A stretch of DNA of 15,176 bases from CAYGZA01 sp964354135 (GCA_964354135.1 CAYGZA010000152.1:1-15176); one strand, 5' to 3'. Shown: positions 7,128-14,547, counted from the first letter of the stretch. The notes: generated from the letters alone by a model not told the origin. Numbers and translations are program-made.

Positions 7128-8018
7128 TCAATCTCTCTTCCGCAAGAAGACGGCCCCGAAGGTGTACGGGGCGCTCTTGTGCTGCGGGTGTACGAGATAC
7201 GATTTCCCGTTGTCGAAGAATTCCTGGTTTCCGAGAAGCTCGAAGCACCCGGCCGCCAGGAAGCACCGCCGGATGTCCGCTTCGGTGCTGAGCTGGTTCT
7301 TCCGGCGCGTGTCGGGGCCGAAGCCCGTGACGAACGGGGCCGGATTGCGGTAGTCGAACGTGACGGAGAGAATCCCCCCCGGCTTCAGGCACCGGGCGAT
7401 CTCGCGGAGTGCCGCCTGTTTGACCTCGTAGTCCAGGTGCTCGAAGACGCAGATCGAATAGGCGTGATCGAAATACGCGTCTTCAAATGCCAGGCGCCTC
7501 ACGTCCATCGCGTAGGAAAACGCCTTCCAGCCCATCGCGTTGGCGATGCGGTTCCCGTTGGACACCAGCTTGGCGTTGATGTCGACGGAGTGTACTTCGC
7601 AGCCGAGGGATGCCAGGTAGCAGGTACACAGCGAGGACGTGCCGCCGGCGTCGAGGAGCCGCATTGCGCTATGGATCTTAGGGCCGTTGGCCAGGGCCCA
7701 GTAGATCTCCCAATACAGGTACCACGGGATTCTGGCGTCGTCCGCGGCGCCGGGGAGAGGCTCGTATTCCGGCCCGCGGTTGTCCATGCCGACGGGTTCC
7801 CAAGGGCGCGATCTTCCGAGCCACTCCGCCAGCCGGCCCACGATCCCGGCGATGCGGCGCTCGGGCCCGCGCCGCTCGGGCAGGCAGCCGTACCACGAGG
7901 TCATGTACACCCGCCTGGCATACATGGTGCGGATCAGGGTGTTGATTCCGTGTACGACCGGCCGGGCACCGGCGGAGAGCAGGTCGGAGCGGTCCATCGT
8001 CTTGTTGATGGCAGTCAT
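7128..8018 (-). CDS. Class I SAM-dependent methyltransferase, substrate unknown
   Basis: The central part of this 296-residue protein has the Rossmann methyltransferase pattern. Motif I is RLLDAGGTSS (120-129), which lacks the usual second and third glycines. The acidic strand HSVDIN is at 143-148, FDHAYSICVFEHL at 183-195, and CLKPGGILSVTFDY at 210-223, as in Methyltransf_11/ubiE-like enzymes. The first 110 residues are family-unspecific and rich in Arg, Trp and Tyr. The last 60 end in a basic tail. No membrane segment is seen. The target molecule cannot be told from the sequence. It starts 30 nt after the PiT transporter stop on the same strand, which suggests cotranscription with the phosphate genes, though the ATG has no strong ribosome binding site. 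Confidence 0.85.
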   Translation of the reverse strand: MTAINKTMDRSDLLSAGARPVVHGINTLIRTMYARRVYMTSWYGCLPERRGPERRIAGIVGRLAEWLGRSRPWEPVGMDNRGPEYEPLPGAADDARIPWYLYWEIYWALANGPKIHSAMRLLDAGGTSSLCTCYLASLGCEVHSVDINAKLVSNGNRIANAMGWKAFSYAMDVRRLAFEDAYFDHAYSICVFEHLDYEVKQAALREIARCLKPGGILSVTFDYRNPAPFVTGFGPDTRRKNQLSTEADIRRCFLAAGCFELLGNQEFFDNGKSYLVHPQHKSAPYTFGAVFLRKRD

Positions 8019-8048
8019 GCTCGGGTCATCCGGATGCCCCGGCCCAGA

Positions 8049-9152
8049 CTACCAAGATGCCCCACCCACGGCGGACAAGGCAAGGTAGGTCAGGGCGCCT
8101 ACGCAGCCCGAAACGGGGATCGTCAGGATCCACGCCCAAACGATGTTCCCGGCGACGCCCCAGCGGACGGCGCTAAGGCGCCGCATCGCCCCGAACCCGA
8201 CGATGGAGCCGGTGATCGTGTGCGTGGTGCTGACGGGAATCCCGTTGGCCGCGGTGACAAAAAGCGTCGCGGCGGCTGCCGTTTCTGCGCAAAAGCCCCC
8301 GAAGGGGTTCAATCTCGTGATCTTCGTTCCCATGGTCTTGACGATCCGCCATCCGCCGATCAAGGTTCCCAGGCCCATGGCGGTGTGACAGATCAGCACG
8401 ATCCAGAACGGGATGTCCGTGAAGGTGCGCCCTTTCCAGATACTCGAATAGAGCAAGAGCGCGATGATGCCCATGGTCTTCTGGGCGTCGTTTGTCCCGT
8501 GTCCCAAGCTGTACGCCGCGGCAGAGCAGAGTTGTCCCTTTCTGAACAGAGAATCGACTCGCGCGGGCCTGGCGTTCCGGAACAGGAAGGTCATCCCTAC
8601 GCCCATCGTAAAGCCGAGCACCAGGCCGATCAGCGGCGACAAGACAATGAAGGCAACGATCCTGAGGATACCCCCGGCAATGACGGCGCCGAGACCCGCC
8701 TTCGCGATCGCAGCCCCTGCCAGCCCGCCGATCAGGGCGTGCGACGAGCTGGTGGGGAGTCCCAGGCACCAGGTGGTGAGGTTCCAGAGAATCGCCCCCA
8801 AGAGCCCGCTGAGGATCATGAGCGTGTCGACCACCTCGGGTTGGACGACGCCTTTTCCGATGGTCATCGCGACGTGGATGCCGAACAGGTACGCGGCGAC
8901 GAAGTTGAAGAAGGCGGCCCAGACCACGGCCTGGACGGGCGTCAGGACCCGGGTCGAGACAACGGTGGCGATCGAGTTGGCGGCGTCGTGGATTCCGTTG
9001 GTGAAGTCAAAGGTCAACGCGAGGACGACAACGACCGTGACGAGCGCGGGGCACTCGATGGCGAGTGCGCCGACGTGATAGCCCGTGAAGCAGGTCCCCC
9101 AAACGACGAACCCAGCCGCCAGGACCCCCCAGATCAGTCCGCGGTTCATCAT
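8049..9152 (-). CDS. pit: PiT family inorganic phosphate transporter
   Basis: PiT proteins bring phosphate, usually as a metal-phosphate complex with protons, across the inner membrane at low affinity. The duplicated PHO4 signature is clear: DFTNGIHDAANSIAT (49-63) and GHGTNDAQKTMG (217-228). LPTSSSHALIGG (132-143) and PVSTTHTITGSIVG (306-319) are the matching repeat pairs. About nine to eleven hydrophobic segments can be traced over 367 residues. A hydrophobic segment (about 5-30) precedes the usual first transmembrane region. The start is ATG ATG at 9152/9149 without an obvious ribosome binding site. It lies only 18 nt after the DUF47 stop, so the two genes are very probably one operon. Confidence 0.96.
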   Translation of the reverse strand: MMNRGLIWGVLAAGFVVWGTCFTGYHVGALAIECPALVTVVVVLALTFDFTNGIHDAANSIATVVSTRVLTPVQAVVWAAFFNFVAAYLFGIHVAMTIGKGVVQPEVVDTLMILSGLLGAILWNLTTWCLGLPTSSSHALIGGLAGAAIAKAGLGAVIAGGILRIVAFIVLSPLIGLVLGFTMGVGMTFLFRNARPARVDSLFRKGQLCSAAAYSLGHGTNDAQKTMGIIALLLYSSIWKGRTFTDIPFWIVLICHTAMGLGTLIGGWRIVKTMGTKITRLNPFGGFCAETAAAATLFVTAANGIPVSTTHTITGSIVGFGAMRRLSAVRWGVAGNIVWAWILTIPVSGCVGALTYLALSAVGGASW

Positions 9153-9170
9153 GGTGGCCGTGCCGGTGGT

Positions 9171-9800
9171 CTAGGAGTTCTTGAGCATGATCTGGAAGAT
9201 GATGTTGCCCGCGTCGCGGCAGCGGTCGATGACCTTTTCCAGAAGCTCGTAGAGGTCGCGGAGAACGATCGCCTGGAGGGCCTCGTACTTGCCGCTGTAA
9301 AGATCGCGCAGGACGTCGAGGATGAGCTTGTCGGCCTCCCCTTCGTAATGGTGCAGCCGATCGTTCTCTTCCTTGATCTCGTCGAGGTGCGGCCGCTGAC
9401 GCAATTGCCGGACCATTTGCCGGACCGTGTCGGTGGCCTGCTCCAGCAGCGTTGCCTGCCGCGAGAACAGCTCCGCGCGGAGATACGACTGCGACAGCAA
9501 CAGGCGCTCGCCGAACTTCTCGACCGTCTTCGGGATCTTGTAGAGGGCGGTGGAGAGGGCCTCGATGTCCTCGCGCTCCAGCGGCGTGACGAAGGTGCTG
9601 CACACCAGCGCGGTGAGGTCTTCGGAGATCTGCTTGGTGTGCCGCCTGCGCAGGATGAACTCCTCCAGGCTTCGCCCGTCTTGCGGACTCTTGAGGAGCT
9701 CGATCAAGGCGGCAACCGATTGGCGCGCCTCCTCGGCGCTGGCTTCCAGGAGGTCGTAGAACTTGTCGCTTCGACCCAGAAGACGCTGTAGAGAGAACAT
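9171..9800 (-). CDS. DUF47 family (PhoU-like) phosphate transport regulator
   Basis: DUF47 proteins are helical, PhoU-related and almost always adjacent to a PiT transporter, whose activity they are thought to control. This 209-residue copy has the family length. It shows the all-helical pattern: FYDLLEASAEEARQSV near the start, then FVTPLEREDIEALSTALYKI (about 82-101), a hallmark of the family. The C-terminal half contains YEGEADKLILDVLRDLY and a final DRCRDAGNIIFQIMLKNS helix. The ATG at 9800 was chosen because the protein then starts as family members do and a promoter with about a 95-nt leader lies upstream. The frame remains open to 9896 without similarity. It is the first gene of the DUF47–pit–methyltransferase cluster and is divergent from the M28 peptidase gene. 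Confidence 0.95.
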   Translation of the reverse strand: MFSLQRLLGRSDKFYDLLEASAEEARQSVAALIELLKSPQDGRSLEEFILRRRHTKQISEDLTALVCSTFVTPLEREDIEALSTALYKIPKTVEKFGERLLLSQSYLRAELFSRQATLLEQATDTVRQMVRQLRQRPHLDEIKEENDRLHHYEGEADKLILDVLRDLYSGKYEALQAIVLRDLYELLEKVIDRCRDAGNIIFQIMLKNS

Positions 9801-9901
9801 AGATGGAAAACCCCCAACTGCCGGCCTGTCCGCACACCGCGCGGCACACCCGGGGTTCCCGGATGCCGCGGCGGGACAATACCCCGAACCGGGCACCCCC
9901 C

Positions 9902-9930
9902 ATTTTCCCTATCGCAAGAGGGCCTGTCAA
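9902..9930 (-). promoter_or_regulatory. Predicted sigma70-type promoter of the DUF47–pit operon
   Basis: On the minus strand a perfect TTGACA (9925-9930) is followed after 17 nt by GAAAAT (9902-9907), four of six matches to the -10 consensus. It sits about 100 nt before the DUF47 ATG at 9800. No Pho box was recognised nearby. Confidence 0.5.
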
Positions 9931-9979
9931 CGGCCCCCGACCGGCGAAGGGTTCCCTGTCCACGGGCCCCCAAAAAGGC

Positions 9980-9985
9980 TAGAAT
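9980..9985 (+). promoter_or_regulatory. -10-like box of the M28 peptidase gene
   Basis: TAGAAT matches the -10 consensus at five of six positions and ends 8 nt before the ATG at 9994, so transcription could begin at or next to the start codon. There is no convincing -35 hexamer and no clear ribosome binding site. The evidence is suggestive only. Confidence 0.3.
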
Positions 9986-9993
9986 GGGGCCCT

Positions 9994-11007
9994 ATGGACC
10001 GGAACGCTTCAAGACGGCCGGCGGCGTGGCTCGTGCGGCGCAAGTGGCTCGTGACCGCGGGCGCGGGCTGCACGCTGCTCCTGGCGGCGGCCGCGTGGGT
10101 TCTCCACTTCGGGGAAGGGAACCATGCCGAGGCCGGAACCTCCCGCCTGCGGCTGGAGGACATCCCCTTCGACGGAGCTAGAGCATACCGGTACCTCAAG
10201 CAGGTCTGTGCCATCGGGCGGCGGCCCGCCGGCTCGCGGGGGATGGATGCCCAACAGAAGATGCTCATCGAGCATTTCACCAAGCTGGGCGCCGAGGTCC
10301 GTCTCCAGCCATTCCGCGGCCGGCACCCGCAGGACGGCTCGTCGGTGCCGATGGCCAACCTGATCGTCCAGTGGCATCCGAAGAGCAAAGAGCGGATCCT
10401 GGTGTGTACGCACTACGACACGCTTCCCTATCCGGTGCTCGACCGCAAGGACCCGCGGGGCGTCTTTCTCGGGGCCAACGACGGCGGGAGCGGCACGGCG
10501 TTGCTGATGGCCCTGGGGCACGACATGTCCGCGCTGAAGACGAAGTACGGGGTGGACTTCGTCTTCTTCGACGGCGAGGAGTTCGTCTTCGACCCCAATA
10601 CGGACCGGTATTTCCTCGGCTCGGAGCACTTCGCCGAGCAGTACGTGCAGGACCCGCCGGCCTATCGCTACCGCTGGGGCGTGCTGTTGGACATGATCGG
10701 CGACGCCGACCTCCAGCTCTTCCAGGAGCGGAACAGCGCATGGTGGGAGGATACGCGGCCGCTGGTCGAAGAGATCTGGGCCACGGCCCGACGGCTCCAA
10801 GTGCGGGAGTTCATCGCCAAGAAGAAGCACGAGGTGCGGGACGATCACCTCGCCTTGCACAACGTGGCCGGGATCCCGGCGTGCGTGATCATCGATTTCG
10901 ACTATCCCGCCTGGCACACCCGGGCCGACACGCCCGAGCAGTGCTCGGCGCTGAGCCTGGCGAAAGTCGGCTGGGTGCTGCGGGAGTGGCTGGCGAGGAA
11001 AGAATGA
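9994..11007 (+). CDS. M28 family zinc metallopeptidase, membrane-anchored or secreted
   Basis: This 337-residue protein belongs to the M28 aminopeptidase/glutaminyl-cyclase fold. After basic residues there is a hydrophobic segment at about 17-37, a signal or anchor, so the enzyme acts outside the cytoplasm. The metal-binding series is complete: His140 in CTHYDT, Asp163 in GANDGGSGTA, Glu195/196 in FFDGEE, Asp237 in DMIGDAD and His308 in AWHTRADTPE. This set fits both aminopeptidases and glutaminyl-peptide cyclotransferases. The overall spacing resembles the cyclotransferase-like branch, so the exact reaction is open. The ATG at 9994 was chosen because it directly precedes the signal-like N-terminus. 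The gene is divergent from the DUF47–pit operon and is followed 75 nt later by two membrane-protein genes on the same strand. Confidence 0.92.
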   Translation: MDRNASRRPAAWLVRRKWLVTAGAGCTLLLAAAAWVLHFGEGNHAEAGTSRLRLEDIPFDGARAYRYLKQVCAIGRRPAGSRGMDAQQKMLIEHFTKLGAEVRLQPFRGRHPQDGSSVPMANLIVQWHPKSKERILVCTHYDTLPYPVLDRKDPRGVFLGANDGGSGTALLMALGHDMSALKTKYGVDFVFFDGEEFVFDPNTDRYFLGSEHFAEQYVQDPPAYRYRWGVLLDMIGDADLQLFQERNSAWWEDTRPLVEEIWATARRLQVREFIAKKKHEVRDDHLALHNVAGIPACVIIDFDYPAWHTRADTPEQCSALSLAKVGWVLREWLARKE

Positions 11008-11082
11008 GGGATGAACGATGAAGAGGCGGGCTGGTGAGTGGTTCGGTGAGGGACCGGGGCCCATCGGGAGGCTCGTGCGGCG

Positions 11083-11577
11083 GTGGATTACCTGATTTCA
11101 GCGGCGTTCTCGGCGTTCCTGCTGGCGTGTGCGGCGGGGCTCTTGACCTGGCACGTCCGTGCCTGGCGGGCCCACCGGCGGCGGAACCCGGAGCCCGAGG
11201 AATTGAACTACTTCCGCCGGCAGTTCCGCCGCCGCATGCAGACCAGCGCGATCCTGGCGATCCTTGCCGCGGCGCTCCCGGTGGGCCATTGGATCGTCCG
11301 CAAGGGAGCCGAGTTGCCCGGAACCGCATGGCCGAAATGGGGGCTGGTGTTTTGGGGCGGGGTGGTGTTGCTGCTGGTCTGGGTGGGGCTCTTGGCCGTG
11401 GCCGACATCTGGGCCACCAAGTTCTTCTTCAGCCGGCTCCGCCAGCGGTATTGGCTGGAGCAGACCCGCCTGGAGGCCGAGCTGCGCCGCATCCGGGGGC
11501 CCGGCGGAAACGGAAAACCCCCCGGCAAATCCCGCACTCAAGAACCGGGCGACAACGATCGGGGACCCCGGACGTGA
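11083..11577 (+). CDS. Small membrane protein, function unknown
   Basis: This is a 164-residue protein of no family I recognise. Hydrophobic segments lie at about 4-23, 53-72 and 86-108. They are separated by a strongly basic loop (25-52, many Arg) and followed by a basic, Arg/Gln-rich helix (117-137) and a polar tail. It starts with GTG at 11083, with GGGAGG at 11066-11071 as a rather distant ribosome binding site. The stop TGA overlaps the ATG of the next gene by one base (11575-11579), so the two are translationally coupled. Membrane periodicity and coupling support a real gene. Confidence 0.8.
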   Translation: MDYLISAAFSAFLLACAAGLLTWHVRAWRAHRRRNPEPEELNYFRRQFRRRMQTSAILAILAAALPVGHWIVRKGAELPGTAWPKWGLVFWGGVVLLLVWVGLLAVADIWATKFFFSRLRQRYWLEQTRLEAELRRIRGPGGNGKPPGKSRTQEPGDNDRGPRT

Positions 11578-12365
11578 TGGACCCGCTGAGCATCGTTTTC
11601 GGCGTGATCCTGCTGGCGGTCTGCCTCGCGCCGCTTCTGGTCCGCGCGGACCTGTTCCATCTTTCGATGGCAGCCGGGCTGGGAGTGCTGTGCGCGGTCT
11701 TGTTCCTTTTCGTCGGCCGCCCGTTTGCGATGTGCCTGGCGCTCGGGCCGGTGGCAATCTATCTGTTGCTCCTGGGCGCGATCAATCTCGGTGGCCGTCC
11801 GTTCCTGGTCTCCGGGACGCGGGACACCGCCGCGCTGGCGCTGGCCGCCGTGGGACTGGTGATGATCGGGCCGATGGAGCTGTTCTTTCCGATGGTTGCC
11901 TCGATTCACTTGGGGGCGTACGTGTGGCTGCTGCTTGCGGCGCTCTACGCGCTTTCGGTGGTGCTGCTGGTCCTCTTGTCCCGCCCCCGGCTGGTGGTCT
12001 ACAACATCTCGATGGATGAGCTCCGCCCCGTGCTGGCCGAGGTGGTTCGCAAGCTGGACCCCGACGCCCGCTGGGCCCAAGACAGCCTGGCCCTGCCGAA
12101 TCTGGGAGTGCAGTTGCACATCGAGAGCCTGGCGATCATGCGCAACGTCTCCTTGGTATCCGGCGGCCCGGCGCAGAATCCGCAGGGCTGGCGGCGGCTG
12201 GAGCTTGCCCTGGCTGCCGGGTTGGCCCCCGTGGAGGTCCCCCGGAACGTCCACGCGGTGGGCCTGATCAGTGCCGGGCTGGCGATTGTGCTCTTCCTTG
12301 TGCTGGCCGTCTCCCGCGATCCCCAGGCCGTGGCCCAGACGCTGTTCGACGTCCTCCAGTTGTGA
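11577..12365 (+). CDS. Polytopic membrane protein with a soluble domain, function unknown
   Basis: This 262-residue protein has about five hydrophobic segments (about 4-22, 28-46, 50-70, 83-103, 113-135). A soluble stretch of about 90 residues (137-225) contains the VVYNISMDELRPVLAEVVRK helix, and a last membrane segment lies at about 227-246. The soluble part looks alpha/beta but has no motif I can name. The start is ATG 11577, overlapping the stop of the preceding gene. The frame continues upstream to 11034 without membrane character, so that part is shadow. It may form a complex with the 164-residue protein; this is inferred from the overlap. It converges with the ASCH-domain gene across a 44-nt spacer. 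Confidence 0.85.
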   Translation: MDPLSIVFGVILLAVCLAPLLVRADLFHLSMAAGLGVLCAVLFLFVGRPFAMCLALGPVAIYLLLLGAINLGGRPFLVSGTRDTAALALAAVGLVMIGPMELFFPMVASIHLGAYVWLLLAALYALSVVLLVLLSRPRLVVYNISMDELRPVLAEVVRKLDPDARWAQDSLALPNLGVQLHIESLAIMRNVSLVSGGPAQNPQGWRRLELALAAGLAPVEVPRNVHAVGLISAGLAIVLFLVLAVSRDPQAVAQTLFDVLQL

Positions 12366-12392
12366 TCCGCGCCCACGAGAGGACGCTGCGTC

Positions 12393-12411
12393 ATTCCGGG
12401 AGGGCGAGGCT
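12393..12411 (+). repeat. Half copy of the dispersed hairpin element
   Basis: ATTCCGGGAGGGCGAGGCT matches the left arm of copy B at 14425-14443 with one mismatch, and keeps the CC of copy A at that position. The bases that follow are only loosely similar to the rest of the arm. The plus-strand C and T at 12410-12411 belong to the stop codon TAG of the ASCH gene on the other strand. Confidence 0.6.
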
Positions 12412-12715
12412 ATTCCGCCGGGAAAAGCTCAAAGACCACGCGAAACACCCGATAACCGCCGGCCAATTGCTGCGGATAGAGCCGGACGATTTCCTGGCGG
12501 AGCTCGTCGGCGGAGTCGAAGCCGTCGGGGCGGGCATCGGCGTCGGTGAGCCGGTCCAGCGAAACCTCCTCGATGGCCAGAACGCGGATCGGTCCCGCGC
12601 CCGGGATGTAGCTCCTCTGGCCGGCCTTCATCCGCCGGTGTTTCCAGAGGCGGATGGTCTGGGTCTTTTCGCCGCGGCGGATGGCGTCGAGGAACTTCTT
12701 CTTGAAAAGCAGCAT
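12410..12715 (-). CDS. ASCH-domain protein
   Basis: ASCH domains are small PUA-like beta-barrels that probably bind RNA or modified nucleosides; a precise role is unknown for most. This 101-residue protein is essentially one domain. Its typical opening MLLFKKKFLDAIRRGEKTQT is followed by IRLWKHRRMKAGQ, holding the GxKxxTxR motif. Then come GPIRVLAIEEVSLDRLTD and a short helical region ending in a beta strand, FRVVFELF. The ATG at 12715 has only a weak ribosome binding site. It follows the DUF1080–ThuA gene on the same strand after 75 nt. The stop TAG is made from the end of a half copy of a dispersed repeat, so the C-terminus may have been trimmed by insertion; about one residue follows the last predicted strand. 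Confidence 0.88.
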   Translation of the reverse strand: MLLFKKKFLDAIRRGEKTQTIRLWKHRRMKAGQRSYIPGAGPIRVLAIEEVSLDRLTDADARPDGFDSADELRQEIVRLYPQQLAGGYRVFRVVFELFPAE

Positions 12716-12742
12716 CGATTCTCAGCCCACCCGATGTCTACG

Positions 12743-12768
12743 CTGCGTCCTCCGCGGTTTGTCCTCGG
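12743..12768 (-). repeat. Possible remnant of a simple dispersed repeat
   Basis: The spacer between the ASCH start and the DUF1080–ThuA stop contains CTGCGTCCTCCGCGGTTTG. This resembles the TCCGTG-type tandem repeat at 14548-14578 in its CTCCG blocks. The match is weak and could be chance. Confidence 0.25.
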
Positions 12769-12790
12769 ATCACCTCGACCCGGCGGGGTC

Positions 12791-14380
12791 CTACCGCCAC
12801 TGGTCGATCATTTTCTGGATCCGCTCGCGACTGAAGTTCTTGGGCTGCGGGAAGTCCTGGTTTTTCAGGAGTTCCTCCAGCGAGGGCGTCTTGGAGGGGA
12901 CCCCGCCCGCCGGCACGTCCAAACCCGCGACCCAAACGATGCCGTTGAGCACCACGGTGCGGAAGCCGTCGTTGGCCCAGTTCCAGTGGTCGTGCCCGCC
13001 GGTGAAGCCGAAGCCGTGGCCGCCGTCGGGCCGCTGGCACGCCCAGGCCACGTGCTCCGCCATGCCTTTGCGGGCGCGGACCGTCGGGTTATTGCTGTGA
13101 GGGCCGTCGGGGCGCTCGCGGGTGCTGTCGGGCGGAACCGCGGAGAGGATCGGTGTGACGCCCTCCATCTTCTCGGGGAACCGCATGTGGTAGTACCACT
13201 CGTCCTGGATGGCAAAGGGCTTCACGCCGCGGCTGATCGGATGGTCGGGAAACGTCTTGAACTCGGCCTTCCAGAACGGGTTGACCGACCAATCCGTCTC
13301 GAAGTAGCCGCCGATCCAGTCCAAAAGGCAATGGCCCGGCTTCCCTTTGGGCACTTCGACGGCGTAGTGCAGCAGGGCCAGCCCGACGCCGCGCTTCATG
13401 AGCTTATCGAGTTCCTCGAGGTGCGCAATGGCGGGCATCCCACCGCCGCCGTCGGAGAAGATGACGACCGCGTCGGCATTGTCCAAGGCAGTGGGGTCTT
13501 TGGGCCAGCCGTTGCGATAAACCACCGCGTGGACGCCCGGCACGTTCTCGTTGAGGGCCTTGGCCAACAGGACGCAGCCGGCGTAGTGGGCGTGCGCGGC
13601 GTAGCCGTGGCTGGGGCCGCCGGCCACGAAGACGATCTTCTTCTTGTCTTCCATCTTCAGCCGCTTGAGCAGGATGTTGCGGAACTGGACCTTCATCGGC
13701 GGACCGGCGTGGAGCTGCAGGGCCACGATGCCGCTGCGGCGCCGAGCGGCCGTATCCTCGTCGGTCAGCTCGCACATCACCCGGCCGTTGATCTTCTGGA
13801 TGCACTGGAAGCCCTTGGCGACAATGTGGTAGTCGTTCCAGTCCTCTTTCTTGATGACCCCCGCCAGCTCGCCGGAATCGCCCACCTGGCCGACGACCTT
13901 GGGTTGGTGGTCGTCGCCGATCGTGGTCCTCTGGCCGCGGTTGGCCAACATGCCGCGGTAGCGTTCCCCGTAGTTGGCCCCGGTGAAGGCGTTGCCGGCG
14001 TCCACGTCGGCCTGGTAGCCGCCCACCACCCACTTGCCCCACTTCTCCGGCTCCTCCCAACTGCGGTACTGAATCCCGGAATTGCCGCCGATCATGCGGA
14101 ACTGGAGCTTCAACTCGAAGTCGTCCACGTCGCCGCGGCGCCAGACGATGAACGTGTTGCCCTTGGTGGGGTTCTCGCGCGTGGTCTGGCCGGTGATCGC
14201 CTCGTCCTCGACCCGCCAGAACTTCGGGTTGCCGTCCCAGCCCTCCAGGGTCTTGCCGTCGAAGATCGGCTTGAAGCCATCGTCTTCGGCCCGGGCCGTT
14301 TGGACGGGGGCGAGCAGGAGCCACACGACGATCGAAAGAGCCGCCGGGATGAGACTTCTTCGAGTGCGTCTTGATCTCAT
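12791..14380 (-). CDS. Secreted fusion of DUF1080 (3-keto-disaccharide hydrolase-like) and ThuA-like domains
   Basis: This 529-residue exported protein has a signal peptide: Arg-rich residues 2-8, a hydrophobic core, and cleavage after TARA at about 31. Residues 36-241 are a DUF1080 concanavalin-like domain. It starts FKPIFDGKTLEGWDG and contains MIGGNSGIQYRS, GGYQADVD and a final VQFRNILLKRL, as in enzymes splitting 3-keto-glycosides. Residues 247-484 are ThuA-like, with IVFVAGGPSHGYAAHAHYAG, GVGLALLHYAVEV and GHDHWNW...VVLNGIVWVAG. ThuA relatives take part in 3-keto-sugar or trehalose use. The two domains meet directly at KRLKMEDKKK, with a Met at the join. The ATG at 14380 has AAGGAG 6 nt upstream, so the TTG at 14398 is not needed. 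The acetylesterase gene lies upstream on the same strand, which suggests glycan degradation. Domain calls are sure; the substrate is unknown. Confidence 0.93.
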   Translation of the reverse strand: MRSRRTRRSLIPAALSIVVWLLLAPVQTARAEDDGFKPIFDGKTLEGWDGNPKFWRVEDEAITGQTTRENPTKGNTFIVWRRGDVDDFELKLQFRMIGGNSGIQYRSWEEPEKWGKWVVGGYQADVDAGNAFTGANYGERYRGMLANRGQRTTIGDDHQPKVVGQVGDSGELAGVIKKEDWNDYHIVAKGFQCIQKINGRVMCELTDEDTAARRRSGIVALQLHAGPPMKVQFRNILLKRLKMEDKKKIVFVAGGPSHGYAAHAHYAGCVLLAKALNENVPGVHAVVYRNGWPKDPTALDNADAVVIFSDGGGGMPAIAHLEELDKLMKRGVGLALLHYAVEVPKGKPGHCLLDWIGGYFETDWSVNPFWKAEFKTFPDHPISRGVKPFAIQDEWYYHMRFPEKMEGVTPILSAVPPDSTRERPDGPHSNNPTVRARKGMAEHVAWACQRPDGGHGFGFTGGHDHWNWANDGFRTVVLNGIVWVAGLDVPAGGVPSKTPSLEELLKNQDFPQPKNFSRERIQKMIDQWR

Positions 14381-14408
14381 GGTCTTCTCCTTCTCCAAGT
14401 TCGGATGT

Positions 14409-14527
14409 TAAGTGGAGTTGCACGATTCTGGGAGGGCGAGGCTCCTGCCGAGCCGGTGGAAACGCCGCACCGCAAGCCTGGATTCTCGGCTCGGCAGGAG
14501 CCTCGCCCTCCCAGAATTGCGAAGTCT
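14409..14527 (+). repeat. Dispersed hairpin element, copy B (about 119 nt)
   Basis: A perfect 31-nt inverted repeat has arms at 14425-14455 and 14487-14517 and a 31-nt loop, so the transcript can form a very stable hairpin. The arm core is GGGAGGGCGAGGCTCCTGCC. The outer bases TAAGTGGAGTTGCACG and GCGAAGTCT are shared with copy A at 6115-6233. It lies 66 nt downstream of the acetylesterase stop and 28 nt upstream of the DUF1080–ThuA start. It could terminate or protect the acetylesterase mRNA. No transposase is encoded, so it resembles a REP/MITE-like non-autonomous element. Confidence 0.9.
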
Positions 14528-14547
14528 ATTCTGCATTCCCTTCCCTC

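Noticed and set aside
7056..9791. Plus-strand open frame of 911 codons across the methyltransferase, pit and DUF47 genes
   Set aside because: It runs antisense through three well-recognised genes, has no family similarity, and is rich in Arg, Gly, Asp and Val as expected for a GC-rich shadow frame.
10999..11040. ATGAGGGATGAACGATGAAG repeats after the M28 stop
   Set aside because: It resembles a short ATGA-type simple repeat, but only a few irregular units are present and nothing else in the window matches it.
11034..11576. N-terminal extension of the 262-residue membrane protein
   Set aside because: The extension overlaps the 164-residue membrane protein in another frame and is Gly/Pro/Arg-rich without membrane character.
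12362..14374. Plus-strand open frame of 670 codons opposite the ASCH and DUF1080–ThuA genes
   Set aside because: It is antisense to clear domain-bearing genes and reads as low-complexity Val/Asp/Gly/His-rich sequence without domains.
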